The translations under genes were made by a program, and so were the position numbers. Below, one piece after another: positions 1-6,850 of a stretch of 14,405 nt of DNA. Positions within the stretch are counted from its first letter, which is position 1. Each line of letters opens with the position of its first letter. The notes beneath the pieces were generated by a model. The model was not told where the DNA came from and did not search any database. It worked only from the letters and a program-made list of their open reading frames with translations. Source of the DNA: JBCBZH01 sp039815415. GTDB lineage: Bacteria > Bacteroidota > Rhodothermia > Rhodothermales > Rubricoccaceae. The stretch covers positions 1 to 14,405 of the forward strand of contig JBCBZH010000089.1 of the NCBI GenBank assembly GCA_039815415.1. The letters are read 5' to 3'.

Positions 1-54
1 CGAGCGGACGCGGCGCAGAAACTCGCTCCGAGCGATGAGGGCAGTTTTGGTCAC
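1..54 (-). CDS. ABC-2 type transporter permease, N-terminus only (runs off left edge)
   Basis: Only the first 18 codons are in the window. Read from a GTG at 54-52 they give VTKTALIARSEFLRRVRS, which looks like the cytoplasmic N-terminus of NatB/YhaP-type ABC-2 permeases (a short basic segment of the form ARxEFLxRVRxK before the first membrane helix). The gene would continue beyond position 1. It lies 77 bases downstream of the ATPase gene on the same strand, the usual ATPase-permease order for this family, so the two probably form one transporter. No ribosome binding site is visible before the GTG. No membrane segment is inside the window, so the call depends on this short peptide and the context. 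Confidence 0.6.
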   Translation of the reverse strand, partial: MTKTALIARSEFLRRVRS

Positions 55-131
55 GAGGGAAGGATGCGTGACACGCGATTTGTGATACGTGGGGTCTACA
101 TCGGGCGCCCTCAGGCATCACGAGCCACGCG

Positions 132-1100
132 TCAGTCTGAAAGGGCACTTGAGGGCGGAGCGGGGGCAGACGAGCTGGCGGCCATGCCCGCGGCAGCAAC
201 GGACTGACGGAAGATGTCGGCCAGCGGTGGCTCGTGCACTTCGAACCGGTCCACCTCCTGCGAGCCAGCGAGGGCAGCTTCCAGCACGCGACGAGGGGAC
301 GTGTCGTTAAGGAGACGGAGCGATGCCAGACCGTCGGATTGGGAGAGGGCGCGCACAGAGCCATCCGTCTCGAGCGGAAGGACCCACGCGCCATCGCCTG
401 AGTAAGCGACCGTCACCGTGTCGCGCCCAAACCGGCGCTTGACCTCGCGGAGGGGACCAGAGAGCACGACGCGCCCGTTCGCCATCAGGCAGAGGTCGTC
501 ACAGAGCTGCTCCACGGATTCCATCCGGTGGCTGGCGAACAGCACCGTCTTGCCCATCTCCCTCAGCTCGCCGATGATCTCGGTCAGGAGATCGGCGTTG
601 ATGGGGTCGAGGCCACTGAAGGGCTCATCGAGGATCACCAGCTCGGGGTCGTGGACGATGGTGGAGATGAACTGGATCTTCTGCTGCTGGCCTTTGGACA
701 GCTCCTCGGTCTTCTTGCCCGCCCACTCCCGCGCGTCGAAGCGGTCCAGCCAGCGGTGGACGGACTCTCGAGCTGGCGAGAGGTCCATGCCCTTGAGCTG
801 GGCGAGGTAGACGAGCTGCTCGCCCACCTTCAGCTTGCGGTACAGGCCGCGTTCTTCCGGGAGGTACCCCATCCGCTGCTGCGTGGCCGGACTCACGGGG
901 TCGCCGCCGAGGGTGATCGCGCCCTCGTCCGGCGTCGTGATGTAGGTGATCATCCGGATGGACGACGTCTTGCCTGCACCGTTGGGGCCGAGCAGGCCGA
1001 ACAAACGTCCTGGCTGGGCCTCGAAGGACACGTCGTCTGCAGCAACGGTGGCGCCGTAACGCTTGGTGACGTGGTCGAGGCGGAGGATGGGGGACGACAT
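132..1100 (-). CDS. ABC transporter ATP-binding protein, YhaQ/NatA type
   Basis: This 322-residue ATPase would power an ABC-2 exporter at the inner membrane. Visible motifs are Walker A GPNGAGKTS (38-46), the signature in the variant form LSKGQQQ (134-140), Walker B LVILDEP (154-160) followed by FSGLDPIN, and the H-loop His191 in ASHRM. The LSKGQQQKIQ signature and a C-terminal extension of about 100 residues (DUF4162-like) match the B. subtilis YhaQ/NatA group. The start MSSPILRLDHVTKRYG was chosen because homology begins there; the frame stays open upstream to 1385 but encodes low-complexity Pro/Ser residues. The probable partner permease begins 77 bases downstream. The substrate cannot be told from sequence; Na+ or drug export is known for relatives. 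One exact copy of the interspersed 13-base motif lies inside this gene at 767-779. Confidence 0.93.
   Translation of the reverse strand: MSSPILRLDHVTKRYGATVAADDVSFEAQPGRLFGLLGPNGAGKTSSIRMITYITTPDEGAITLGGDPVSPATQQRMGYLPEERGLYRKLKVGEQLVYLAQLKGMDLSPARESVHRWLDRFDAREWAGKKTEELSKGQQQKIQFISTIVHDPELVILDEPFSGLDPINADLLTEIIGELREMGKTVLFASHRMESVEQLCDDLCLMANGRVVLSGPLREVKRRFGRDTVTVAYSGDGAWVLPLETDGSVRALSQSDGLASLRLLNDTSPRRVLEAALAGSQEVDRFEVHEPPLADIFRQSVAAAGMAASSSAPAPPSSALSD
767..779 (+). repeat. Interspersed motif CTCGAGCTGGCGA, copy 1
   Basis: Exact 13-base copy inside the ABC ATPase gene. On the coding strand it is read in the frame CCA-GCT-CGA, giving PAR. Confidence 0.85.
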
Positions 1101-1193
1101 GGCGCGCAGATGGAGACTGCCGGTACACGAGACGGCTCGCGAAAGGTTACCGCCAGGGCCAGTAGCGAATAGGCAGTCGCCAGTGGCAGAGGA

Positions 1194-1206
1194 TCGCCAG
1201 CTCGAG
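1194..1206 (-). repeat. Interspersed motif, copy 2
   Basis: Exact 13-base copy, minus strand, in the divergent region between the ATPase gene and hmuT. Confidence 0.85.
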
Positions 1207-1230
1207 GGGATGCGGTTAAAAGGGGCAGAA

Positions 1231-1260
1231 GGTGTGGAAGGGATGGAGGGTGTGGAAGGG
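1231..1260. repeat. Short direct repeat, period 18
   Basis: GGTGTGGAAGGG occurs at 1231-1242 and again at 1249-1260, separated by ATGGAG. It is purine-rich and lies in the gene-free divergent region. No function is apparent. Confidence 0.6.
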
Positions 1261-1306
1261 GTCCTCTCCGCCCCGTTTGTCCTCTCTATCTCCACGCTTC
1301 TCGTCC

Positions 1307-1319
1307 TTCGAGCTGGCGA
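1307..1319 (+). repeat. Interspersed motif, copy 3 (12-base core)
   Basis: TTCGAGCTGGCGA: 12 of 13 bases match, with the 12-base core TCGAGCTGGCGA intact. Inverted relative to the copy at 1194-1206, about 100 bases away. Confidence 0.8.
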
Positions 1320-1412
1320 ATCGGTGTCTCTGTCCTGGGTCTGCAATCGGTGAAAGGGCCGTGCGAAATCGCTGGAAGGCCCCAATGGAAGATCCTGGCA
1401 GGCTGCTCCGTG

Positions 1413-1432
1413 TTTAGACTGGATCCAGACAA
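1413..1432 (+). promoter_or_regulatory. Candidate metal-regulator operator upstream of hmuT
   Basis: TTTAGACTGGATCCAGACAA ends 10 bases before the hmuT start codon. It contains the perfect palindrome CTGGATCCAG. A site matching it at 15 of 20 positions lies, in the same orientation relative to its gene, upstream of the TonB receptor (10656-10675). Two haem/iron transcription units sharing a site suggests a common repressor of the Fur or DtxR class. The regulator is not in the window. Confidence 0.5.
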
Positions 1433-1442
1433 GCTGATTTTT

Positions 1443-2330
1443 ATGCGCACTGCTCTGCTCCTACTCGGTCTTTTGCCCGTCTTCGCCGCCTGTGCGACGG
1501 ATGGAGCGACTCCTGCCGAGGAGACCTCCGCGACAGAGGAGGTCTACGACACGAGCCGGATCGTCACACTTGGCGGGCCGCTCACGGAGATCACCTACGC
1601 ACTGGGCATGGGCGAGTCCGTGGTGGGGACCGACCGATCCAGTCTCTATCCAGAGGCCGTCAACGCGCTTCCGCGCCTGGATGTCTACCGCCAGACGTCG
1701 CCCGAAGGCGTGCTGTCGCTGACGCCAACGCTCGTGGTAGCTCTGGAGGGGACCGGACCGGCGGGCGTCGTGGAGCAGATCGAGTCGACGGGGGTTCCGG
1801 TGGTGATGCTTCCAGAAGCCACCAGTCTCGAGGAGGCTGCGGAGCGGATCGAGCGGTTGGGCGACATCTACGGTGCCGAGCTGGCGGCGGACTCTCTCGC
1901 CACGCGCCTGCAGTCTGAGGTGCAGGCTGCCGAGGCGATGCAGCCTGCCGATGCGCCCCGGGCGCTGTTCATCTATGCTCGAGGCGCCGCCGTCGTCCTG
2001 GTCTCTGGGACCGGAAACGACATCGACGCGGCCATGACGCTCGCCGGTGCAGAGAATGCGGTGACCGCCTTTGAGGGCTTCCGTCCGCTGACGGCGGAGG
2101 CCGTCGCCAGCGCGTCTCCGGATGTGATCTTGCTTCCCCAGCGCGGCCTTGAAAGCCTCGGCGGCATTGACGGATTGCTCGATCAGCCCGGGCTTCGCCA
2201 GACGCCGGCTGGGCAGAGCCGGAACGTGATTGGGATCGACGACGGGGTGCTTCTGGGCTTTGGGCCCCGCGCGGGTGAAGGGATTCAGGATCTCGCACAG
2301 CAACTCGCCGCCCAGGCCGCCGCCGGATGA
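1443..2330 (+). CDS. hmuT: Haem ABC transporter substrate-binding lipoprotein (HmuT-like)
   Basis: This 295-residue protein would bind haem on the periplasmic side of the inner membrane and deliver it to the HmuUV importer. The N-terminus is a lipoprotein signal, MRTALLLLGLLPVFAAC, with lipobox FAAC and lipidated Cys17. The rest is a class III binding protein (PF01497 fold): RIVTLGGPLTEITYALG near the start of the mature protein, a central helix, then LTAEAVASASPDVILL, typical of BtuF/HmuT. The start at 1443 is preferred over an upstream in-frame codon at 1350 because it begins the signal peptide. Its stop overlaps the permease start as ATGA (2327-2330), indicating translational coupling. A cobalamin or siderophore carrier would look similar; haem is inferred from the HmuY-like and HmuS-like genes in the same operon. 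Confidence 0.9.
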   Translation: MRTALLLLGLLPVFAACATDGATPAEETSATEEVYDTSRIVTLGGPLTEITYALGMGESVVGTDRSSLYPEAVNALPRLDVYRQTSPEGVLSLTPTLVVALEGTGPAGVVEQIESTGVPVVMLPEATSLEEAAERIERLGDIYGAELAADSLATRLQSEVQAAEAMQPADAPRALFIYARGAAVVLVSGTGNDIDAAMTLAGAENAVTAFEGFRPLTAEAVASASPDVILLPQRGLESLGGIDGLLDQPGLRQTPAGQSRNVIGIDDGVLLGFGPRAGEGIQDLAQQLAAQAAAG

Positions 2331-3505
2331 GCGTCTCGGTCCCCGTCGCTCCAGTCGCCAGCTCGACGCCAGATTCTCCGGTGGAGCCGTCCATCGAGTC
2401 GATCGACGTGCCGCCCCAGACCGTCGTGGACGGGTTTCAGGCGGAGTTGTCCCGGCATACGTCGCGCGTCCGATGGGTGCTGTTGGGCACCGCGACGCTG
2501 CTCGTGCTGGCGGCCCTCACCTCGGCAGCGACGGGCGCAGTGTCCATCTCGGTTCCCAAGGCCCTCGCCATTCTGGGGTCGGTGTTTGGGCTGACCCTGC
2601 CCGCCAGCGCGTTCGGGCTCGATCTCGCCTTCACGCCGCAGCAAGAGGCCGTTCTGCTGTCCATCCGCCTGCCGCGTGTTCTGATGGGTGTGGTGGTGGG
2701 GGCCGGGCTGGCGATGAGTGGTGCCGTGCTCCAGGGACTCTTCCGAAACCCGCTCGCTGATCCTGGTCTGGTGGGCGTGTCGAGCGGCGCTGCGCTCGGG
2801 GCTGCGTTTGCCATTGTTCTGGGCGCCGCCGCGTTCTTCGGCCCGGTGAGCATCGCCCTGTTCGCGTTCGCCGTCGGGCTGGCGATGACGCTCATCGTGT
2901 ACCGAATTGCGACGCGAGGCCGCCGCACGTCAGTGACCACGATGCTGCTGGCCGGAATTGCCGTTAACGCGCTCTGCGGCGCAGGCGTCGGGGGGCTCGT
3001 TCTCTTCGCCGATGACGGGCAGCTCCGCGATCTCACGTTCTGGACGCTCGGCAGTCTCGGCGGCGCCACGTGGGCCACGCTCGGCGTGACGACGCTGCTC
3101 GTGGGCGTCGCGCTGGCAGCCTCCCCGTGGCTGGCTCGCTCCCTCGATGCCATGCTCCTCGGCGAGTCCGAGGCCCGCCATCTCGGCGTTCGCACCGAGC
3201 GGGTGAAAAAGGTCTCCGTGACGCTTGCGGCTCTTGCAGCCGCAGCGGCGACGGCTGCGGCCGGCCTCATCGGGTTTGTCGGACTGGTGGCACCGCATAT
3301 TCTCCGGCTTCTGCTCGGGCCGGGGCACCGCGCGCTGTTGCCTGGCGCGGCGCTCATGGGGGCTCTGCTTCTCGTCAGTGCAGATCTCGCGGCGCGGCTC
3401 GTTCTGCAACCCATCGAGGTGCCCATCGGCATCGTGACGGCGTCCATCGGCGCCCCGTTCTTCCTGTGGCTGCTCCTGCGCGAGCGGCCCGACGCGTTTG
3501 CGTAA
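2327..3505 (+). CDS. hmuU: Haem ABC transporter permease, FecCD/BtuC family (HmuU-like)
   Basis: This 392-residue inner-membrane protein forms the channel of the importer. After an unusual hydrophilic N-terminal extension of about 45 residues, rich in Pro, Ser and Val, the first membrane helix begins near VRWVLLGTATLLVLAA. FecCD hallmarks follow: RLPRVLMGVVVGAGLAMSGA, QGLFRNPLADPGLVGVSSGA, the GSLGGATW stretch, and near the C-terminus GFVGLVAPHILRLLLGPGHR, the region that contacts the ATPase. About ten hydrophobic segments are visible, as expected. It overlaps hmuT by four bases. The extension is longer than in typical FecCD proteins and could mean a later true start, but the ATGA coupling supports 2327. 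A 12-base copy of the interspersed motif (2355-2366) falls in this extension. Confidence 0.94.
   Translation: MSVSVPVAPVASSTPDSPVEPSIESIDVPPQTVVDGFQAELSRHTSRVRWVLLGTATLLVLAALTSAATGAVSISVPKALAILGSVFGLTLPASAFGLDLAFTPQQEAVLLSIRLPRVLMGVVVGAGLAMSGAVLQGLFRNPLADPGLVGVSSGAALGAAFAIVLGAAAFFGPVSIALFAFAVGLAMTLIVYRIATRGRRTSVTTMLLAGIAVNALCGAGVGGLVLFADDGQLRDLTFWTLGSLGGATWATLGVTTLLVGVALAASPWLARSLDAMLLGESEARHLGVRTERVKKVSVTLAALAAAAATAAAGLIGFVGLVAPHILRLLLGPGHRALLPGAALMGALLLVSADLAARLVLQPIEVPIGIVTASIGAPFFLWLLLRERPDAFA
2355..2366 (-). repeat. Interspersed motif, 12-base core in hmuU
   Basis: TCGCCAGCTCGA lies in the extra N-terminal extension of HmuU, encoding the ASS of PVASST. Confidence 0.75.
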
Positions 3506-3531
3506 CTCTGCTTCACCAGCTCGTTCCAGTC

Positions 3532-4086
3532 ATGTTTGTTCGTCTTCTCGCCCTCGCACTTCTTCTGCTTCTCGCCAGCTCGGTGTCCGCCCAGACGATG
3601 CGTGCGGAGAACATCGCGGTCGGCGCGGCGCCGATGGGAGGTGCCGCATCCGGGCCATTCACCTTCTACTCGCTGTCTGAGAACGGCGTGGTCTCCAATG
3701 CGGACTCTGCCTCGACGGCGTGGGACATCGGCCTGTTTGGCACCACCATCATCGTCAATGGCGGGACGAGCGGCCCCGGTGAGGGCGCGGCTCGCATCGT
3801 AGAGGTGGAGTTCGACGATGTGACCTCGGCAGAGGGCGTCGAGCTGGTGACCGACGGTGAGGGGGATTGCCCACGCGGGGACTATGCCATCTGCATCGGC
3901 TCCGGCAATGGCTGGTACCTCTACGGAGGCAACGGCATTACACCGCTTCCAGGACGCACACTGGTCCTGAGAACGGCCGATGGCGAGTTTGCCAAGGTGC
4001 GTTTCCTGAGCTACGTCCTGAGCGATCCTCAGCCCGACGGCTCGCGTCCGCGCTACTACACCTTCGAGTACACGATGCTCGATTAG
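3532..4086 (+). CDS. HmuY-like haem-binding protein, secreted, with two Cys
   Basis: This 184-residue protein resembles the HmuY family (PF14064), which binds haem outside the cell and passes it to a TonB receptor in Bacteroidota. It has a cleavable signal peptide, MFVRLLALALLLLLASSVSA, without a lipobox. The mature part carries FTFYSLSENGVV (43-54), STAWDIGLFGTTIIVNGGTSGPG (61-83) and a C-terminal RYYTFEYTML, a pattern shared with the second HmuY-like gene at 7533-8237. Two Cys are present, Cys113 (GDCPRG) and Cys121 (AICIGSGNGWY), and could form a disulfide. It lies 26 bases after hmuU and 60 before hmuV, so it is part of the haem operon. The start is the first ATG giving a signal peptide. 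The haem ligands are not assigned. Confidence 0.85.
   Translation: MFVRLLALALLLLLASSVSAQTMRAENIAVGAAPMGGAASGPFTFYSLSENGVVSNADSASTAWDIGLFGTTIIVNGGTSGPGEGAARIVEVEFDDVTSAEGVELVTDGEGDCPRGDYAICIGSGNGWYLYGGNGITPLPGRTLVLRTADGEFAKVRFLSYVLSDPQPDGSRPRYYTFEYTMLD
3572..3582 (-). repeat. Interspersed motif, 11-base partial in HmuY-like gene
   Basis: TCGCCAGCTCG lies in the signal-peptide region of the first HmuY-like gene, encoding the ASS of LLASSVSA. Confidence 0.6.
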
Positions 4087-4146
4087 CACGGGAGCGAGGT
4101 CTCCACAGCAGGCCCTGTCTCGTGACTCATCGCCAGTCCATCTTCC

Positions 4147-4959
4147 ATGCTTCAGCTCGATTCCGCAACGGTCCGTATCGGTAGTGCCACGCTGCTGGAT
4201 GGACTCTCGCTGGGCATCTCGCCCGGCGAGGTGGTGGCTGTCGTTGGACCGAATGGCGCGGGAAAGACGACCTCGCTCCGCCTCCTCGCGGGCGAGACGG
4301 AGCCGACCCAGGGGCGTGTCCTGCTTGACGGTCAGCGACTCGATGCATCGCCGATGGGCGCGCTAGCACTCCGCCGAGCGGTGTTGCCCCAGCAATCGTC
4401 GCTCGGGTTCGGGTTCTCGACGCTGGATGTGGTGCTGCTCGGACGCACGCCGCACAGTACGGGGCGCCGTGCCGACCTGGACGCTGCCGCACGCGCCATG
4501 CGACGAGCTGGCGTGGAGCACCTCGCCGCACAGCGCTACCCGACGCTCTCGGGGGGAGAACGCCAGCGCGTCCACCTCGCCCGTGTCCTTGCCCAACTCG
4601 ACGGGACCCCGGACGGCGACCGCTACCTGCTCCTCGACGAGCCCACCAGCGCGCTCGACCTCGGCCATCAGCACGCGGTGTTGCGTGTGGCGCGCGAGGA
4701 AGCCGCCAACGGCACCGGAGTGCTCGCCGTGCTTCACGATCTCAACCTCGCCGCCCAGTATGCCGACCGGATCGCTGTGCTGGCAGAAGGCCAGCTGGTG
4801 GCTCTTGGCACGGCCGAGTCGGTCTTGACACCTGCCATTGTGCAGTGCGCCTTTGGCATTTCGGTGATGGTCACTCAGAACCCCTGCGTCGCCTGCCCGC
4901 TCGTCGTCCCAATGCCGGATGCATCGGCTCTCCCCATGTCTCTTCCTGTCCTCTCCTGA
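4147..4959 (+). CDS. hmuV: Haem ABC transporter ATP-binding protein (HmuV-like)
   Basis: This 270-residue ATPase would energise HmuU from the cytoplasmic side. Motifs in order are Walker A GPNGAGKTT (34-42), the Q-loop region PQQS (81-84), signature LSGGERQR (134-141), Walker B YLLLDEP (160-166) with TSALDLGHQ, and the H-loop His197 in LHDLNLAAQYADRI. RVLAQLDGTPDGDRYLLLDEPTSALDL is characteristic of HmuV rather than of generic FepC. The last 30 residues include CVAC (247-250), of unknown meaning. It sits between the HmuY-like gene and the HmuS-type gene, and the gap to the next start is only 4 bases. Length is normal for the family. Confidence 0.95.
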   Translation: MLQLDSATVRIGSATLLDGLSLGISPGEVVAVVGPNGAGKTTSLRLLAGETEPTQGRVLLDGQRLDASPMGALALRRAVLPQQSSLGFGFSTLDVVLLGRTPHSTGRRADLDAAARAMRRAGVEHLAAQRYPTLSGGERQRVHLARVLAQLDGTPDGDRYLLLDEPTSALDLGHQHAVLRVAREEAANGTGVLAVLHDLNLAAQYADRIAVLAEGQLVALGTAESVLTPAIVQCAFGISVMVTQNPCVACPLVVPMPDASALPMSLPVLS

Positions 4960-4963
4960 TTCG

Positions 4964-6025
4964 ATGTCTGATCTGACTGCTCGCTTTACAGCTTTCCGCG
5001 CTGAGAATCCCTCCACTCGCATCCGTACCGCCGCCCGCGAGATGGGCGTCAGCGAAGCCGAACTGGTGGCCACCGGCATTGACGGCTCCGTTACTCGACT
5101 GTCGCGCCCAGGAAACAACTGGCGAGCCCTTCTGCATGAACTCGAACCACTCGGAGAGGTGATGGCACTCACCCGCAACGATGCCTGCGTCCATGAGAAG
5201 AAGGGCGTCTACGAGAATATCTACACGGACCTACCTCATGGCATGGGGATGGTGTTGGATGAGCCCATCGACTTGCGTTTGTTCTGCGCCCGCTGGGCAT
5301 CTGGGTTCGCTGTGGTGACCCCTTGGGAGGGCGGTCCCGACGGCTTGCGTCGCAGCCTCCAGTTCTTCGATGCCTACGGCGATGCCGTCCACAAGGTGTT
5401 CCTGACGCGCAAGAGCGATGTCGCTGCCTACGACGCCTTCGTGGCGACCAACGCAGCGTCCGACGCCAGCCCGTTGGCTGTCGAGTCGCGCCCGGAGGCT
5501 GCCGCCGAGACGCCCGACGCCGAGATCGACGCCGACGCGCTGCTGACCGAGTGGGCGGGCCTGCAGGACACGCACGACTTCTTCCCGATGCTCCGCACCC
5601 ACGGCGTGGCACGCACCCAGGCCCTTCGCCTCGCCGAAGGCCGCTTCACCGAGCGCGCCGACGCGCTGGCGGTCCGGCGTGCTCTTGAGGCTGCTGTCGA
5701 GACCGAGACGCCCATCATGGTGTTCGTTGGCAATCCCGGCGCGGTCCAGATTCACACCGGGCCGGTGAAGAAGCTGATGGAGCGTGGCCCCTGGTTCAAC
5801 GTGCTCGATCCCGGTTTCAACCTGCACCTCAACGAGAGCCAGATCGCCAACGCGTGGGTGGTCGTCAAGCCCAGCGAGGACGGCGACGTGACGGCCATCG
5901 AGGCGTACGATGCCGACGGCCAGCAGATCGTGCAGCTCTTCGGCAAGCGCAAGCCGGGCATCCCGGAGCTTGAGGCGTGGCGCGAGATCGTGGCCGATCT
6001 GCCTCGAGCTGGCGTTCCTGCCTGA
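4964..6025 (+). CDS. hmuS: Haem-degrading/haem-trafficking protein, HemS/ChuS/PhuS family
   Basis: This 353-residue cytoplasmic protein belongs to the HemS family, which receives imported haem and either degrades it or hands it to a haem oxygenase. It has the duplicated layout of the family. The N-terminal half includes TRNDACVHEKKGVYENI and the C-terminal half VQIHTGPVKKLMERGPWFNVLDPGFNLHL. Between them is LQDTHDFFPMLRTHGVARTQALRLA, where His204 is the likely proximal haem ligand by family position; this was not checked by alignment. Length matches relatives (about 340-355). It is the last gene of the haem operon and starts 4 bases after hmuV ends. The final codons (PRAGVPA) and the stop are built into an inverted pair of the interspersed motif (6004-6036). 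Confidence 0.92.
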   Translation: MSDLTARFTAFRAENPSTRIRTAAREMGVSEAELVATGIDGSVTRLSRPGNNWRALLHELEPLGEVMALTRNDACVHEKKGVYENIYTDLPHGMGMVLDEPIDLRLFCARWASGFAVVTPWEGGPDGLRRSLQFFDAYGDAVHKVFLTRKSDVAAYDAFVATNAASDASPLAVESRPEAAAETPDAEIDADALLTEWAGLQDTHDFFPMLRTHGVARTQALRLAEGRFTERADALAVRRALEAAVETETPIMVFVGNPGAVQIHTGPVKKLMERGPWFNVLDPGFNLHLNESQIANAWVVVKPSEDGDVTAIEAYDADGQQIVQLFGKRKPGIPELEAWREIVADLPRAGVPA

Positions 6026-6036
6026 CGCCAGCTCGA
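6004..6036 (+). terminator. Inverted pair of interspersed motif at end of haem operon; possible terminator
   Basis: TCGAGCTGGCGT (6004-6015) and ACGCCAGCTCGA (6025-6036) form a perfect 12-bp stem with a 9-base loop that holds most of the hmuS stop codon. No T-run follows, so intrinsic termination is uncertain. Paired uptake sequences acting as terminators are known in Neisseria and Haemophilus, which makes this arrangement notable. Confidence 0.55.
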
Positions 6037-6055
6037 AGGGACTGGTGATCCACCC

Positions 6056-6079
6056 GTAGGGACACAGCGCTGCTGTGTC
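6056..6079 (+). repeat. REP element, GTAG type
   Basis: The element starts with GTAGG and continues with the hairpin GACACAGC-GCT-GCTGTGTC (8-bp stem, 6061-6079). GTAG directly before a short palindrome is the pattern recognised by REP-associated tyrosine transposases. Two elements sharing the GTAGGGACA head lie inside the RAYT gene at 14123-14171. Confidence 0.7.
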
Positions 6080-6131
6080 TGGCGCCGTGCTATCGACCCG
6101 GGGCACACCAACGTCCGCTCGTCAGCCCGCC

Positions 6132-6140
6132 GTAGGGCAG
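6132..6140 (+). repeat. Possible decayed REP head
   Basis: GTAGGGCAG resembles the GTAGGGACA head of the other elements but no clean hairpin follows it. It faces the inverted element at 6167-6190, so the pair may be a degenerate bipartite REP. Confidence 0.3.
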
Positions 6141-6166
6141 ATTGACGGAGCGGCGGCGGTCGGCAC

Positions 6167-6190
6167 GGGCGTACCACGGTATGCCCCTAC
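6167..6190 (-). repeat. REP element, inverted orientation
   Basis: Read on the minus strand this is GTAG followed by an imperfect hairpin, GGGC-TACC pairing with GGTA-GCCC around a GT centre, with one A/C mismatch. Together with 6056-6079 and 6132-6140 it forms a small REP cluster between the haem operon and the VOC gene. Confidence 0.6.
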
Positions 6191-6207
6191 GTGCCTCCTC
6201 CTGGACC

Positions 6208-6220
6208 CTCGAGCTGGCGA
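6208..6220 (+). repeat. Interspersed motif, exact copy after VOC gene
   Basis: Exact 13-base copy ending four bases beyond the stop codon of the VOC gene (minus strand). Confidence 0.85.
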
Positions 6221-6224
6221 CCGG

Positions 6225-6650
6225 CTACGTCGCGAAGAGCTGCCCCAGATCCTCGAAGGCCTTGAACTCGAGCGCGTTGCCTGAGGGGTCGAGGAAAAAC
6301 ATCGTCGACTGCTCGCCCGGCTCGCCCTCGAACCGAGTGTAGGGCTCAATCACGAACTCGACGCCCGCGGCCCGGACCCGCTCGGCCAGGGCCGTCCAGT
6401 TCTCCTTCGTCAGCACGACGCCGAAGTGAGGCACCGGCACATCGTGGCCGTCCACCGGGTTGTGGTGCGCAGCGCTCGTCTCTGCAGGTGGCTTGTAGTG
6501 GGCTACGATCTGGTGGCCGAACAGGTCGAAGTCGATCCAGGTGTCCGAGCTTCGGCCTTCAGGACAGCCGAGCACGCCGCCGTAGAAGGCCCGTGCAGCC
6601 TCGACGTCGTGAACCGGGAACGCGATGTGGAAGGGACGAACGGATGACAT
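6225..6650 (-). CDS. VOC-family protein (glyoxalase/extradiol-dioxygenase superfamily)
   Basis: This 141-residue protein has the two-module VOC fold. The first strand is RPFHIAFPVHDVEAARAFYGGVLGC (5-29); the second half includes VPHFGVVL (73-80) and STMFFLDPSGNALEFKAF (115-132). His8, His75 and Glu128 form the usual metal-binding triad, so it is probably a metalloenzyme rather than an antibiotic-binding relative. The reaction cannot be told from sequence. It is a single minus-strand gene bounded on its 3' side by a motif copy (6208-6220, four bases past the stop) and on its 5' side by a long gene-free region. No ribosome binding site is visible before the ATG. Confidence 0.92.
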   Translation of the reverse strand: MSSVRPFHIAFPVHDVEAARAFYGGVLGCPEGRSSDTWIDFDLFGHQIVAHYKPPAETSAAHHNPVDGHDVPVPHFGVVLTKENWTALAERVRAAGVEFVIEPYTRFEGEPGEQSTMFFLDPSGNALEFKAFEDLGQLFAT

Positions 6651-6850
6651 GGTGCAGGGGGAAATCGGGGCCGCAATCTATCGGTCGCCAGCTGGCTGAC
6701 GCCGACCTCCGGTTCGAGATGCGCGCGGCGGCGCACAGGCGATGGGCGTTTGCGCACACCCAGATCTCCGAAATCAGCCCGTTTCCGGGGTTTGGCACAC
6801 CGGCACCCGCGTTGCAAGAGATCTGGGCACACACTCACACCCCCGCTTCT

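Larger units (their letters stand above)
1101..1442. other. Divergent intergenic region between ATPase gene and hmuT
   Basis: This 342-base stretch has no convincing gene. It should hold the promoters of the leftward ATPase gene and the rightward haem operon. It contains one minus-strand copy (1194-1206) and one plus-strand copy (1308-1319) of the interspersed motif, an 18-base-period direct repeat (1231-1260), and a candidate operator next to hmuT (1413-1432). No clear Bacteroidota-type promoter could be fixed by eye. Confidence 0.6.

Noticed and set aside
528..1172. Plus-strand open frame opposite the ABC ATPase
   Set aside because: Shadow of the ATPase gene, whose Walker and signature motifs are intact on the minus strand.
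2437..4089. Minus-strand open frame of 550 codons
   Set aside because: It is antisense to hmuU and the first HmuY-like gene, both well supported. The translation is Ala/Arg/Pro/Ser-rich without motifs.
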